Origin: Agromyces sp. ISL-38
GTDB taxonomy: Bacteria; Actinomycetota; Actinomycetes; Actinomycetales; Microbacteriaceae
Length of the DNA stretch: 64,000 nucleotides
Direction: 5' to 3'
Assembly: GCF_018613935.1 (NCBI RefSeq)
Contig: NZ_JAGGPF010000002.1
Span: 124,001-188,000, forward strand
In this document: positions 42,953-51,630 of the stretch, one piece after another
How the letters are laid out: each line of letters begins with the position of its first letter
Numbering within the stretch: position 1 is the first letter of the stretch
Notes under the pieces: model-generated
The model's input: the letters and a program-made list of their open reading frames with translations, nothing else
Database searches by the model: none
What the model was told of the DNA's origin: nothing
Translations under genes and position numbers: made by a program

Positions 42953-44197
42953 TCAACCGCGGCGCAGCTGCTCGGCGTAGTCGTCGAGGACGCCCAATAT
43001 CCCAGCGTGTTGCCAGACGCGGTTGCGGCGCATACCGGTGCGCTCCTCCAGGATTCCCGCGGCCGCGAGCTGCTGCAGGGCGCGCTGTGCGGTCACCTCG
43101 TTGAGGCCCACACGGGACACGAGGAAGCGCGCAGTGAGGATCGGCTGCGAGACCAGGCGTGGAAGCACCCGCCACGCGGCCGCTTGGGGTCGGAGGTTCG
43201 ACAGTTTCTCTTCGGCGATCGCCAGCTGCCGTGCGAGGTCATCGACCAATGTCATGCCGGATCGTGCAGCATAGCGGGATGCCCGCGTGAAGCTCTCGAC
43301 GATGGGGCGCGCATCTCCCTCGCGGAAGGCAGTGAGCGCCGCGAAGTATGTCTCGGTCTCGCGCAGGAGTCCGGCCGACACCGGCGCCGTCGTATGACGC
43401 AGCGTGCCCTTGTTGTGCAGCAGCGCGTGCACGAGCGCACGACCCGTGCGGCCGTTGCCGTCGGCGAACGGATGAATCGTCTCGAACTGGGCGTGGCCCA
43501 CAGCCGCCTGCACCAGTACCGGCAGGTCATCACGCCGGAGGAACTCGACGAGGTTCTTCATGGCGCCGGGCACGAGGTCGGCCTGCGGCGCGACGTGCCC
43601 TGCTCCTCGTGGGCTTGCCGCACTCGTGCCCACCCAGACGAGTTCGGAGCGGTAGCGCCCCGCATGCGACGCCCATCCCGGATGCCGCGAGAGCAGTTCC
43701 GCGTGCATTTCCAGGATGCTCTGCTCGTCGAGCTGTTCTGCGAGTCGCAGTGCGGCCTCCATTGCGCGGACGTTCGCCACCACCAATCTCGCGTTCTCGC
43801 TTTGGGCCTCGTCGAGCTCGGCCAGCGCGAGCTGCCGAGCTCCTGCGGTGATCTGCTCGATCTGCGACGAGGACGCACTTTCCGTGCGAAGCAGCACAGA
43901 ACTCATCGGCCCGAGCGCCGGGCTCTGCGCACCGAGAGTGGCCGCGGCATGCGAGTCGAATTCGGCGAGCGCCTGCGCCGCCTCCTCGATGTCGGCCGTC
44001 AGGTCCGAGGGCAGCGCCGGCGCGTACTCCGTAATGGACGCCGGTATCGAGGACCGGTACGGTCCGGATCCGCGTGTGCGCTCCGCACGGGAATACGGGC
44101 CATCGGGGTTTACCGTCCAGATGTGCTGAGTCCATCCCACCGGCGGCACGGGGAGTGGCGTGGACTCGTCCACGGTTCGCTTCGCATCTGAAACCAT
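42953..44197 (-). CDS. Fic-family protein with C-terminal winged helix
   Basis: 414 residues. The complete Fic motif HPFADGNGRTGR is at 242-253, so AMP transfer (or a related nucleotide transfer) is possible. Upstream, SSSQIEQ at 109-115 resembles the auto-inhibitory [S/T]xxxE helix of class II Fic proteins. The last 70 residues (SRVGLNEVTAQRALQQLAAAGILEERTGMRRNRVWQHAGIL) form a winged-helix DNA-binding domain. ATG at 44197; the upstream 44198-44360 region carries two palindromes. It resembles chromosomal stand-alone Fic proteins; no antitoxin gene is adjacent. Confidence 0.88.
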   Translation of the reverse strand: MVSDAKRTVDESTPLPVPPVGWTQHIWTVNPDGPYSRAERTRGSGPYRSSIPASITEYAPALPSDLTADIEEAAQALAEFDSHAAATLGAQSPALGPMSSVLLRTESASSSQIEQITAGARQLALAELDEAQSENARLVVANVRAMEAALRLAEQLDEQSILEMHAELLSRHPGWASHAGRYRSELVWVGTSAASPRGAGHVAPQADLVPGAMKNLVEFLRRDDLPVLVQAAVGHAQFETIHPFADGNGRTGRALVHALLHNKGTLRHTTAPVSAGLLRETETYFAALTAFREGDARPIVESFTRASRYAARSGMTLVDDLARQLAIAEEKLSNLRPQAAAWRVLPRLVSQPILTARFLVSRVGLNEVTAQRALQQLAAAGILEERTGMRRNRVWQHAGILGVLDDYAEQLRRG

Positions 44198-44208
44198 GCA
44201 GCCATCAT

Positions 44209-44235
44209 ACTTACACTTTCTTCTAAAGTGTAAGT
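44209..44235. repeat. Palindrome 1 upstream of fic
   Basis: ACTTACACTTT (44209-44219), 5-nt loop, AAAGTGTAAGT (44225-44235): perfect 11-bp arms, AT-rich in an otherwise GC-rich region. It lies 12 nt before the fic start, so it is likely to be an operator covering the fic ribosome or promoter region, and the same protein's winged helix could bind it. Confidence 0.65.
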
Positions 44236-44314
44236 AAGCAATCGTCCGACTACTTCACGCAGAGCGGATGCCGCAGACACCTCCGCGGCATCCGTCCGCA
44301 TTCCGTGTTCGGTT

Positions 44315-44347
44315 CGTACTTGCAGTTTCACTGCAACTGTAAGTACG
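44315..44347. repeat. Palindrome 2 between fic and folD
   Basis: CGTACTTGCAGTT (44315-44327) and AACTGTAAGTACG (44335-44347) with one mismatch and 7-nt loop. It contains a nested TGCAGT-TTC-ACTGCA palindrome (44321-44335). Its right arm shares ACTGTAAGTA with AGTGTAAGTA of palindrome 1 (9 of 10). It starts 14 nt beyond folD's stop, so a role in folD 3' end formation cannot be excluded. Confidence 0.55.
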
Positions 44348-44360
44348 AGCGCCCGGCTAC

Positions 44361-45245
44361 TTACCGGTGCAGTCGCTGCTCCGCCGCCTTCACGACGTTG
44401 GCGAGCAGCATCGCGCGGGTCATCGGGCCGACGCCGCCGGGATTCGGCGAGAGGTGTCCGGCGACCTCGGCCACGCCGGGATCGACGTCGCCCGTGAGCC
44501 GGCCCTTGCCCGTGTCCTCGTCTTGCACGCGCGTGATGCCCACGTCGAGCACGGCCGCGCCGGGCTTGACCCACTCGGCCTTCACGAGGTGCGGCACGCC
44601 GACGGCTGCGACGACGATGTCGGCGCGAGCCACTTCGGTGGGGAGGTCCTGCGTGCGCGAGTGCGTGAGCGTGACGGTGGCGTCGAGGCCCTTGCGCGTG
44701 AAGAGCAGCCCGAGCGGGCGGCCGACGGTGAGCCCGCGGCCGATCACCGTCACGTGCCGCCCGCGGATCGGCACGTCGTAGCGCCGCAGCATCTCGACGA
44801 TGCCCGCGGGCGTGCACGGCAGCGGCGAGTGCAGCTCTCCCTCGATGCCGAGCACGAGCCGGCCGAGGTTCGTCGGGTGCAGGCCATCGGCGTCTTTCTC
44901 AGGGTCGATGAGCTCGAGCATCGCGTTCTCGTCGTGCCCGGCGGGCAACGGCAGCTGCAAGATGTATCCGGTGACCTCGGATGCCGAGTTCAGGTCGCGG
45001 ATCGCGGCGCGCACGTCGGCCGTGGTCGCCGAGGCCGGCAGGTCGACGCGGATCGACTCGATGCCCACCTCCGCGCAATCGCGGTGCTTGCCCGCGACAT
45101 AGGAGCGCGAGCCGGGATCGTCGCCCACGAGGAGCGTGCCGAGCCCGGGCACGACCCCGTGCGCCTTCAGCAACTGGATGCGCGAGGCCAGTTCGCCCTT
45201 GACGGCTGAGGCGGTCGCCACCCCGTCGAGCGTGATCGCGGTCAT
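44361..45245 (-). CDS. folD: Methylenetetrahydrofolate dehydrogenase/cyclohydrolase
   Basis: 294 residues; converts 5,10-methylene-THF through methenyl-THF to 10-formyl-THF. Seen: [27 protein letters not shown] with catalytic Lys, [82 protein letters not shown] and the family end [19 protein letters not shown]. It lies 8 nt downstream of glyA in the same direction, an operon supplying one-carbon units, controlled by the ZTP riboswitch upstream of glyA. Confidence 0.96.
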   Translation of the reverse strand: MTAITLDGVATASAVKGELASRIQLLKAHGVVPGLGTLLVGDDPGSRSYVAGKHRDCAEVGIESIRVDLPASATTADVRAAIRDLNSASEVTGYILQLPLPAGHDENAMLELIDPEKDADGLHPTNLGRLVLGIEGELHSPLPCTPAGIVEMLRRYDVPIRGRHVTVIGRGLTVGRPLGLLFTRKGLDATVTLTHSRTQDLPTEVARADIVVAAVGVPHLVKAEWVKPGAAVLDVGITRVQDEDTGKGRLTGDVDPGVAEVAGHLSPNPGGVGPMTRAMLLANVVKAAEQRLHR

Positions 45246-45253
45246 GATCGCGC

Positions 45254-46528
45254 CTACTGCTCGAGGCCCGGGTACAGCGGGAACGCCGCCGTGAGGGCCT
45301 CGACGCGCGAGCGGAGCGTCGCGACATCCGCTTCGCCCTTGAGTGCCAGCGCGATGATGTCGGCCACCTCGACGAACTCGGCGTCGCCGAAGCCGCGGGT
45401 TGCGAGCGCCGGGGTGCCGATGCGCAGGCCCGACGTGACCATCGGCGGGCGCGGGTCGAACGGCACCGCGTTGCGGTTCACGGTGATGAGCGCCTCGTGC
45501 AGGAGGTCTTCGGCCTGCTGCCCGTCGATCGGGCTGTTGCGGAGGTCGGCGAGCACGAGGTGCACGTCGGTGCCACCGGTGAGCACATCGATGCCGGCAG
45601 CGCGCGAGTCGTCGGCGGTGAGCCGCTCGGCGAGGATCTGCGCACCGCGGATGGTGCGCTCCTGGCGGAGCTTGAAGTCCTCCGATGCCGCGATCTTGAA
45701 AGCGGTGGCCTTCGCCGCGATGACGTGCATGAGCGGCCCGCCCTGCTGGCCCGGGAAGACGTTGGAGTTGAGCTTCTTCGCGAGCTCGGTGTCGCGGGCG
45801 ACGATGAAGCCCGAGCGGGGGCCGCCGATTGTCTTGTGCACGGTCGATGAGACGACGTCGGCGTGCGGCACCGGGCTCGGGTGCAGGCCCGCGGCGACGA
45901 GGCCCGCGAAGTGCGCCATGTCGACCCAGAGCTTCGCGCCGACCTCGTCGGCGATCTCGCGGAACGCGGCGAAGTCGAGGTGGCGGGGGTAGGCCGACCA
46001 CCCCGCGATGAGGACCTGCGGCTTGTGCTCGAGCGCCTTGTCGCGCACGACGTTCATGTCGACGAGGAAGGTCTCGGGGTCGACGCCGTAGGAGACGGCG
46101 TTGTAGAGCTTGCCCGAGAAGTTCAGGCGCATGCCGTGCGTGAGGTGGCCGCCGTGCGCGAGCTCGAGGCCGAGGATCGTGTCGCCGGGCGTCGCGATCG
46201 CGCTCAGCACCGCCGCGTTGGCGGTGGCACCCGAGTGCGGCTGCACGTTGGCGTACTCGGCACCGAAGAGCGACTTCGCGCGCTCGATCGCGAGGGACTC
46301 GGCGACGTCGACGTACTCGCAACCGCCGTAGTAGCGGCGGCCTGGGTAGCCCTCGGCGTACTTGTTCGTGAGCACGGAACCCTGGGACTGCAGCACCGAG
46401 ACGGGAACGAAGTTCTCGCTCGCGATCATCTCGAGGTAGTTGCGCTGACGCCCGAGTTCGAGCTCGAGAACTTCAGCGATCTCGGGATCGACCTCGGACA
46501 GCGGCGCATTGAAAACGGACTCGGCCAA
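45254..46528 (-). CDS. glyA: Serine hydroxymethyltransferase
   Basis: 424 residues. PLP enzyme making glycine and methylene-THF from serine. Seen: [79 protein letters not shown]-lysine loop [17 protein letters not shown]. The TTG at 46528 is preferred: AAGGAG lies 6 nt upstream and the family begins at this point. The ATG at 46543 ([11 protein letters not shown]) would place AAGGAG inside the gene and cannot be excluded. It is preceded by a ZTP riboswitch and shares an operon with folD. Confidence 0.95.
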   Translation of the reverse strand: MAESVFNAPLSEVDPEIAEVLELELGRQRNYLEMIASENFVPVSVLQSQGSVLTNKYAEGYPGRRYYGGCEYVDVAESLAIERAKSLFGAEYANVQPHSGATANAAVLSAIATPGDTILGLELAHGGHLTHGMRLNFSGKLYNAVSYGVDPETFLVDMNVVRDKALEHKPQVLIAGWSAYPRHLDFAAFREIADEVGAKLWVDMAHFAGLVAAGLHPSPVPHADVVSSTVHKTIGGPRSGFIVARDTELAKKLNSNVFPGQQGGPLMHVIAAKATAFKIAASEDFKLRQERTIRGAQILAERLTADDSRAAGIDVLTGGTDVHLVLADLRNSPIDGQQAEDLLHEALITVNRNAVPFDPRPPMVTSGLRIGTPALATRGFGDAEFVEVADIIALALKGEADVATLRSRVEALTAAFPLYPGLEQ

Positions 46529-46603
46529 GACTGGCTCCTTCATGACATACGGACCTACGTGGGGTGCTGCCTCGCGCGCGCCAGCGCCGAGGTATGCGTA
46601 CCG

Positions 46604-46672
46604 GCCCAGGCGTGCGGTCGGTCCGTGCCAGTCGCTCCCCGATGGTATCCATCTCAACGCCAGTCGCGACGC
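46604..46672 (-). ncRNA. ZTP (pfl) riboswitch upstream of glyA-folD
   Basis: Read on the minus strand, the leader contains the ZTP aptamer landmarks in order: GTCGCGACTGGCG (5' P1 side with GACUGGC), a hairpin ATGG-ATA-CCAT, CGGGGAGCGAC (closing P1), about 18 nt of variable linker, and CGCCTGGGC, the conserved pseudoknot-forming 3' part. ZTP/ZMP signals low 10-formyl-THF; known targets include purH, glyA and folD, matching this operon. Between the aptamer and glyA, CCTCG and CGAGG can pair to form an expression-platform hairpin near the start. The 46529-46848 gap also holds the divergent gene's upstream region. Confidence 0.9.
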
Positions 46673-46677
46673 TCGCA

Positions 46678-46683
46678 AGCATA
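46678..46683 (-). promoter_or_regulatory. Candidate -10 box for the glyA riboswitch transcript
   Basis: TATGCT on the minus strand, just upstream of the aptamer; a start around 46671 would begin the transcript at the first aptamer helix. A -35 box is not obvious. Pattern-based. Confidence 0.45.
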
Positions 46684-46848
46684 GCAATGGATGCCGCGGG
46701 CGGCGGTCTCGCGCTCGCCGTCGGGCGTAACCCGGGCTTCGCCCGCGTTTAACCCCATGAACGGGGGATTGAACTGGTCTTCTCGACACAACAGACTTCG
46801 GGCGGGCACAAGTGGCGTACCCGAGCGTCGCAGTCCCCGGAGGTTTTC

Positions 46849-49800
46849 ATGCGCGCTTCCAGCGGCAATTCGACGAGACGAGTTCGTATTCGCGAGGGCC
46901 GCACGCGCGGCTGGCTCTCCGTGATCGCGTCGGGAGCGGTTGTGGCGGCGATGCTCAGTGCAGCGCCCGCCTTCGGGTCGAGCGTGACGAGTGCGACCTT
47001 TACCGGCGGCACCGGTACCGTCTCGTCGGGCGGCACGACATACGCAAAGCAGGGTGGTGCGCTCACCCTCACGGTCGTCACGAGCAACGACACCAGGTGT
47101 GTGGATGTCGCCGGCGCGTTCACCGCGCACGACCAATCTGTCGCGACAAGGACGAGCTGGACCTTCACGACGACGGCCGGTGCGGGCGATGGCGCCCAGG
47201 CAGTGACCGTGTCTGCCTCGCCCAACGTGAGCCCACAGGGGAAATGCACCGGCCAAACCAATTCTTTGCAGGCATCGTTCACGCTCGACAACACCGGGCC
47301 TGTCGTGACCGCAGCCCTGTCACCCGCAGCAAATGCCGCGGGCTGGAATAGGGCCAACGTCGGCCTGGCCTGGTCGGCAACGGACGCCGGCTCAGGAATC
47401 GGCTCCGGCCCCACCCCCGCTTCGGACAGCGTGAACGCGAACACGAGCACCTCTGGAGTCACGAAGAACGCCACGGCGACAGACAGGCTGGGCAACAGCG
47501 GCACCGGCGCGGCGGTCGTCAAGCTCGACAAGGCGAATCCGACCATCACTGGAAGCGCTGCTCCAGCCGCGAACGCCGCAGGCTGGAACAACTCCAACGT
47601 CACGGTCTCGCTCATCTGCGCGGATGCGCTCTCCGGCATCAAGTCCTGCACTGGTGGCGGCACGGTTGTGCTCTCGACCGAGGGAGCGAACCAGTCGGTT
47701 GCCGGAACCGCGGTGGACAACGCGGACAACTCTGCGAGCGCCGGTGTCTCAGGCATCAGCATCGACAAGACTGCGCCGACCCTGACAGGCACGCCGACCA
47801 CGTCGGCCAACGGAAACGGCTGGTACAAGGGCGATGTCGCGATCGGATGGTCCGGGGTCGATGCGCTGTCCGGGATCGACCCGTCGACGCAGCCCGCCAA
47901 TGGCCTGATCACCGGTGAGGGCAGCGCGCTGACCACGAGCGCCTCGATTGCGGACAAGGCCGGGAACACGACGACGGCGTCGAGTGTGCCGGTGAGTGTG
48001 GATCGGACGCCTCCGGTGACGGGAGTGAGCGGGTCGTCGAATAGTTGGACGAATGAGAGTGTGACGGTGGTGTTGTCGCCGTCCGACAATTTGTCCGGAG
48101 TTGCGTCGACCTCGTATGCAGTCGATGGCGGAGCTGTGCAGAGCGGGACGAGCGTGACGCTGTCGAGCGAGGGAGATCACTCGATCTCGTTCTTCAGCAC
48201 GGATGGGGCGGGCAACGTTGAGGTCGCGCAAACGGCCCATGTGAAGATCGACAAGACGGCGCCGTCGATCGGTCACTCGTTCACGCCGTTGACGTATTCG
48301 GATGGTGCGTGGTCGAACGAGGATGTGACGGTCACGTTCGCGTGTGTTGACGCTGGTTCCGGTGTTGCGTCGTGCACGACTCCGGTGACGAAGTCGTCCG
48401 AGGGTCTTTCTCAGCAGGTGACGGGCACCGCGACCGACAACGCGGGGAACTCCGCGTCGGACACGGCCGTGGTGAGTATCGACAAGACCGCGCCGACGAT
48501 CTCGGCTTCGGCTGATCGGGCGGCCAACGGTGCCGGTTGGTATCGGGATGACGTGACGGTGAGCTTCTCCGCGAACGATGCCCTGTCGGGTCTTGCGTCC
48601 ACGTCGCCCGCCCAAGTCGTGGGCGAGGGTGCGAACCAGTCGGCGACCGGTACCGCGACGGATGCGGCTGGGAACAGCGCGAGTGCCGGGGTGTCGGGGA
48701 TCAACGTCGACACGACGGCGCCGGTCCTCACCGGGGTGTTCTCACCTGGTTGGCATACCGATGATGTGACGGTGCTCTGGTCATGCACGGATGCGATGTC
48801 TGGGGTTGCAGCGGGGCCGGTGGATGACACGGTCACGGGTGAGGGCGGCAACCTGTCGTCGTCGGCCACGTGCACGGATGTCGCCGGGAACACAGCGAGC
48901 ACGACGGTGGACGGCATCCAGATCGACCGCACGGCACCGACGACCACCGCGACGGTTCCCGACCCGCTCGCGAGCGGTTGGTATGCCGATGCAGTCCTGG
49001 TCACGCTGACCGGACACGACACGCTCTCCGGCGTTGCGGCGACGCATTACACCGTCGACGGCGGTACGGCCCAGCTCTACGCCGGCGCCTTCTCGTTCAG
49101 CCAGAAGGGCACGCACACCATCGCATTCTGGAGCACGGATGCCGCCGGCAACACCGAAGACACGACCGTCAACAGCATCACGCTCAAGATCGACGACGCC
49201 CCGCCGGTGACGACGGTGATCAACCCGATCTCGCCGGCGAGTGGCTGGTTCGTCACGAGCGGCATCTCGGTTGCGTTCGACGCGAATGATGCGGAGTCCG
49301 GCATCGCGACGACCTTTTACCAGATCGACGGTGGCGATGCGCAGACGTACGGCGAGCCGTTCACCGCCGACCTCTCAACGGGGAGCCACACCATCACGTA
49401 CTGGAGCGTCGACCTCGCCGGAAATGCCGAGGCGAAGCAGACCACGATCGTGAATGTCGACGATGTTGCGCCATCCATCGTCGGCGTTGCCTCACCGGCG
49501 GCGAACGGTTTCGGCTGGAACAACACGGACGTCGACGTTGCCTTCACGTGCACCGACGCCGAGTCCGGAGTCGCCGGTTGCGGCCCTGATGGAACCGTCA
49601 GCACCGAGGGAGAGAACCAGCAGGTCCAGGGCGACACGCAGGACGTCGCCGGCAACGCGAACTCGACGACCGTCGACCACATCAACATCGACAAGACCGC
49701 GCCGACCCTCGTCGGCGCGGCGATCACCGATGCCAATGGCGCCGGCTGGTACAACGGCGATGTCACGGTCGAGTGGACGGGGAACGACGCACTCTCGGGC

Positions 49801-51507
49801 ATCGACCCGTCGACGCAACCGGCCGACAGCACGATCAGCGGCGAGGGCAATGACCTGGGCGCCTCAGCCAGCATCTTCGACAAGGCGGGGAACAAGAAGA
49901 CGGCATCGGTGAGCGGAATCAACATCGACCGCACCGCGCCTCATGTCGAGGGCGGTCCGACGACGGCTCCGAATGCTGCCGGCTGGTACCGCGACCAGGT
50001 CGTGCTGGACTTCACCTGCACGGATGCACTGTCCGGGGTGGCGTCCTGCCCGACCAGCGAGGTGATCGCCGGCGACGGCGCCGACCAGGCCGTCACCAGC
50101 GACCCGGCCAGCGACAAGGCGGGCAACCTCAGCGCGGGCAAGACCGTGGGCGGCATCAACATCGATGGATCCGCCCCGAGCACGACGGCCGACAACCAGT
50201 GCACGAAGACCAACGGATGGTGCACGGGTTCGAGCGCCAACGTCGTGTTGAGCGCCACCGATCAAGCCGGACTATCCGGTGTCAAGGAGCTCCACTACAG
50301 GATCGACGGCGGTGCAGAACAGGTAGCGGCAGGTGCCACCAAGACAGTCAGCGTCCCGCTCGACGGCAGCGGCGCCGGCACCGTGCACTACTGGGCGGTC
50401 GATATCGCAGGCAACTCGGAGGCTGCGAACGCCGTGGCTCTCAAGTGGGACAACATCGCCCCGATGGTCACTCACTCCCTGTCGCCCGTGCCCAACGCGA
50501 ACGACTGGAACAAGAGTGACGTCACGGTGACCTTCGATGCCAACGACGACGATGCGGGATCCGGTATTGCAGAGGTGACAACCCCCGTGACGGTGTCCAC
50601 CGAGACGGACGGGCAGGTCATCGTCGGTTCGGCGACGGACACCGCAGGCAACATCGGAACCGACCCGGTCACCGTCAAGCTCGACAAAACGGCGCCGACC
50701 ATCAGCGGTGCGATCGTCAGTGGCACCCAGGGCACCAACGGTTGGTACGTGGGACCTGTGACGGTTCACTTCACCTGCGCCGATGGCCGCTCCGGTGTGG
50801 CCACCTGCCCCGACAACGTGATCCTCACCGCCAACGGTGCGAATTCGGCCAGCGGAACGGTGACAGACAAGGCAGGGAACACCGCAGTTGCGACGGTATC
50901 CGGGATCAACATCGACACGGAGGCGCCCACCATCACGGGCGTCAACGTGGCCGGTGGTCTCTACACGCTCGGTGCCGTACCGGCAGCGGCCTGCGCTGCC
51001 GACGACAGCTTCTCCGGCCTGGGCGGATCGTGCGTGGTCACGATCACCGGAGGAACACCCAACGGCGTCGGTACCTTCTCCTACACCGCGAGGGCGACGG
51101 ACAACGCCGGCAACGTGGAAACGGCATCGGGCGGCTACCGGGTGATCTACCGGTTCGACGGATGCCTGCAGCCGATCAATGACACCGCTCACCAGGTCGG
51201 CACATCGACGAGCATCTTCAAGGGCGGCAGCACCATCCCGGTCAAGTTCCAGCTCAAGAATGCGAGCGGCACACTCGTGCAAGCGAATACCGCACCGGTG
51301 TGGCTGACCCCCGCCAAGGGTGCCTCGATGAGCCTGCGGGTCGACGAGTCGCTGTACGCGGTGACGGCCGACAGCGGCAGCACCTACCGGGTCGAGGGAG
51401 CCCAGTACGGATACAACTGGAAGACACCGTCCGGCGGCTACTACTATCGCGTCGGCGTCACCCTGGATGACGGACAGACCTACTACGTCAGCATCGGACT
51501 GCATTAA
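46849..51507 (+). CDS. Large secreted Ig-like repeat protein with PxKF-type C-terminal domain
   Basis: 1552 residues. The N-terminal signal (RGWLSVIASGAVVAAMLSAAPAFGSS) has a probable cleavage after AFG near residue 43. From about 145 to 1420 there are about 16 Ig-like repeats of roughly 80 residues, each starting like IDKTAPTI and containing GWY/N...DVTVSF.C.DALSG and a later GN...S motif, as in OmpL47-type or Ig-like domains of secreted actinobacterial proteins. The last 130 residues fit a PxKF domain (GGSTIPVKFQLKNASGTLV). No sortase motif or membrane helix is visible. ATG at 46849 follows GGAGG. Probably an adhesin or cell-surface stalk; function unproven. Confidence 0.8.
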   Translation: MRASSGNSTRRVRIREGRTRGWLSVIASGAVVAAMLSAAPAFGSSVTSATFTGGTGTVSSGGTTYAKQGGALTLTVVTSNDTRCVDVAGAFTAHDQSVATRTSWTFTTTAGAGDGAQAVTVSASPNVSPQGKCTGQTNSLQASFTLDNTGPVVTAALSPAANAAGWNRANVGLAWSATDAGSGIGSGPTPASDSVNANTSTSGVTKNATATDRLGNSGTGAAVVKLDKANPTITGSAAPAANAAGWNNSNVTVSLICADALSGIKSCTGGGTVVLSTEGANQSVAGTAVDNADNSASAGVSGISIDKTAPTLTGTPTTSANGNGWYKGDVAIGWSGVDALSGIDPSTQPANGLITGEGSALTTSASIADKAGNTTTASSVPVSVDRTPPVTGVSGSSNSWTNESVTVVLSPSDNLSGVASTSYAVDGGAVQSGTSVTLSSEGDHSISFFSTDGAGNVEVAQTAHVKIDKTAPSIGHSFTPLTYSDGAWSNEDVTVTFACVDAGSGVASCTTPVTKSSEGLSQQVTGTATDNAGNSASDTAVVSIDKTAPTISASADRAANGAGWYRDDVTVSFSANDALSGLASTSPAQVVGEGANQSATGTATDAAGNSASAGVSGINVDTTAPVLTGVFSPGWHTDDVTVLWSCTDAMSGVAAGPVDDTVTGEGGNLSSSATCTDVAGNTASTTVDGIQIDRTAPTTTATVPDPLASGWYADAVLVTLTGHDTLSGVAATHYTVDGGTAQLYAGAFSFSQKGTHTIAFWSTDAAGNTEDTTVNSITLKIDDAPPVTTVINPISPASGWFVTSGISVAFDANDAESGIATTFYQIDGGDAQTYGEPFTADLSTGSHTITYWSVDLAGNAEAKQTTIVNVDDVAPSIVGVASPAANGFGWNNTDVDVAFTCTDAESGVAGCGPDGTVSTEGENQQVQGDTQDVAGNANSTTVDHINIDKTAPTLVGAAITDANGAGWYNGDVTVEWTGNDALSGIDPSTQPADSTISGEGNDLGASASIFDKAGNKKTASVSGINIDRTAPHVEGGPTTAPNAAGWYRDQVVLDFTCTDALSGVASCPTSEVIAGDGADQAVTSDPASDKAGNLSAGKTVGGINIDGSAPSTTADNQCTKTNGWCTGSSANVVLSATDQAGLSGVKELHYRIDGGAEQVAAGATKTVSVPLDGSGAGTVHYWAVDIAGNSEAANAVALKWDNIAPMVTHSLSPVPNANDWNKSDVTVTFDANDDDAGSGIAEVTTPVTVSTETDGQVIVGSATDTAGNIGTDPVTVKLDKTAPTISGAIVSGTQGTNGWYVGPVTVHFTCADGRSGVATCPDNVILTANGANSASGTVTDKAGNTAVATVSGINIDTEAPTITGVNVAGGLYTLGAVPAAACAADDSFSGLGGSCVVTITGGTPNGVGTFSYTARATDNAGNVETASGGYRVIYRFDGCLQPINDTAHQVGTSTSIFKGGSTIPVKFQLKNASGTLVQANTAPVWLTPAKGASMSLRVDESLYAVTADSGSTYRVEGAQYGYNWKTPSGGYYYRVGVTLDDGQTYYVSIGLH

Positions 51508-51630
51508 CAGGGTTCGAGGTGGCCCGGAGACATCGGTTCGGATCGAAGTCGCGAACAGCGTGCGGCGCGTTCGCGGCGTCAGCCGCCTTCCTTGAGCCGT
51601 GCCTGCGTGTGGCAGGATGGTCCCCACACC

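Noticed and set aside
44315-44347. Palindrome 2 as a plain terminator of folD
   Set aside because: The arms are AT-rich with a mismatch and no T-run, and they match the fic palindrome; an operator is the better reading, although termination is not excluded.
46749-48089. 446-residue antisense ORF under the repeat gene
   Set aside because: It is a shadow of the GC-rich repeat frame; its composition is Val/Pro/Ala-rich without domain motifs and it starts inside the glyA leader region.
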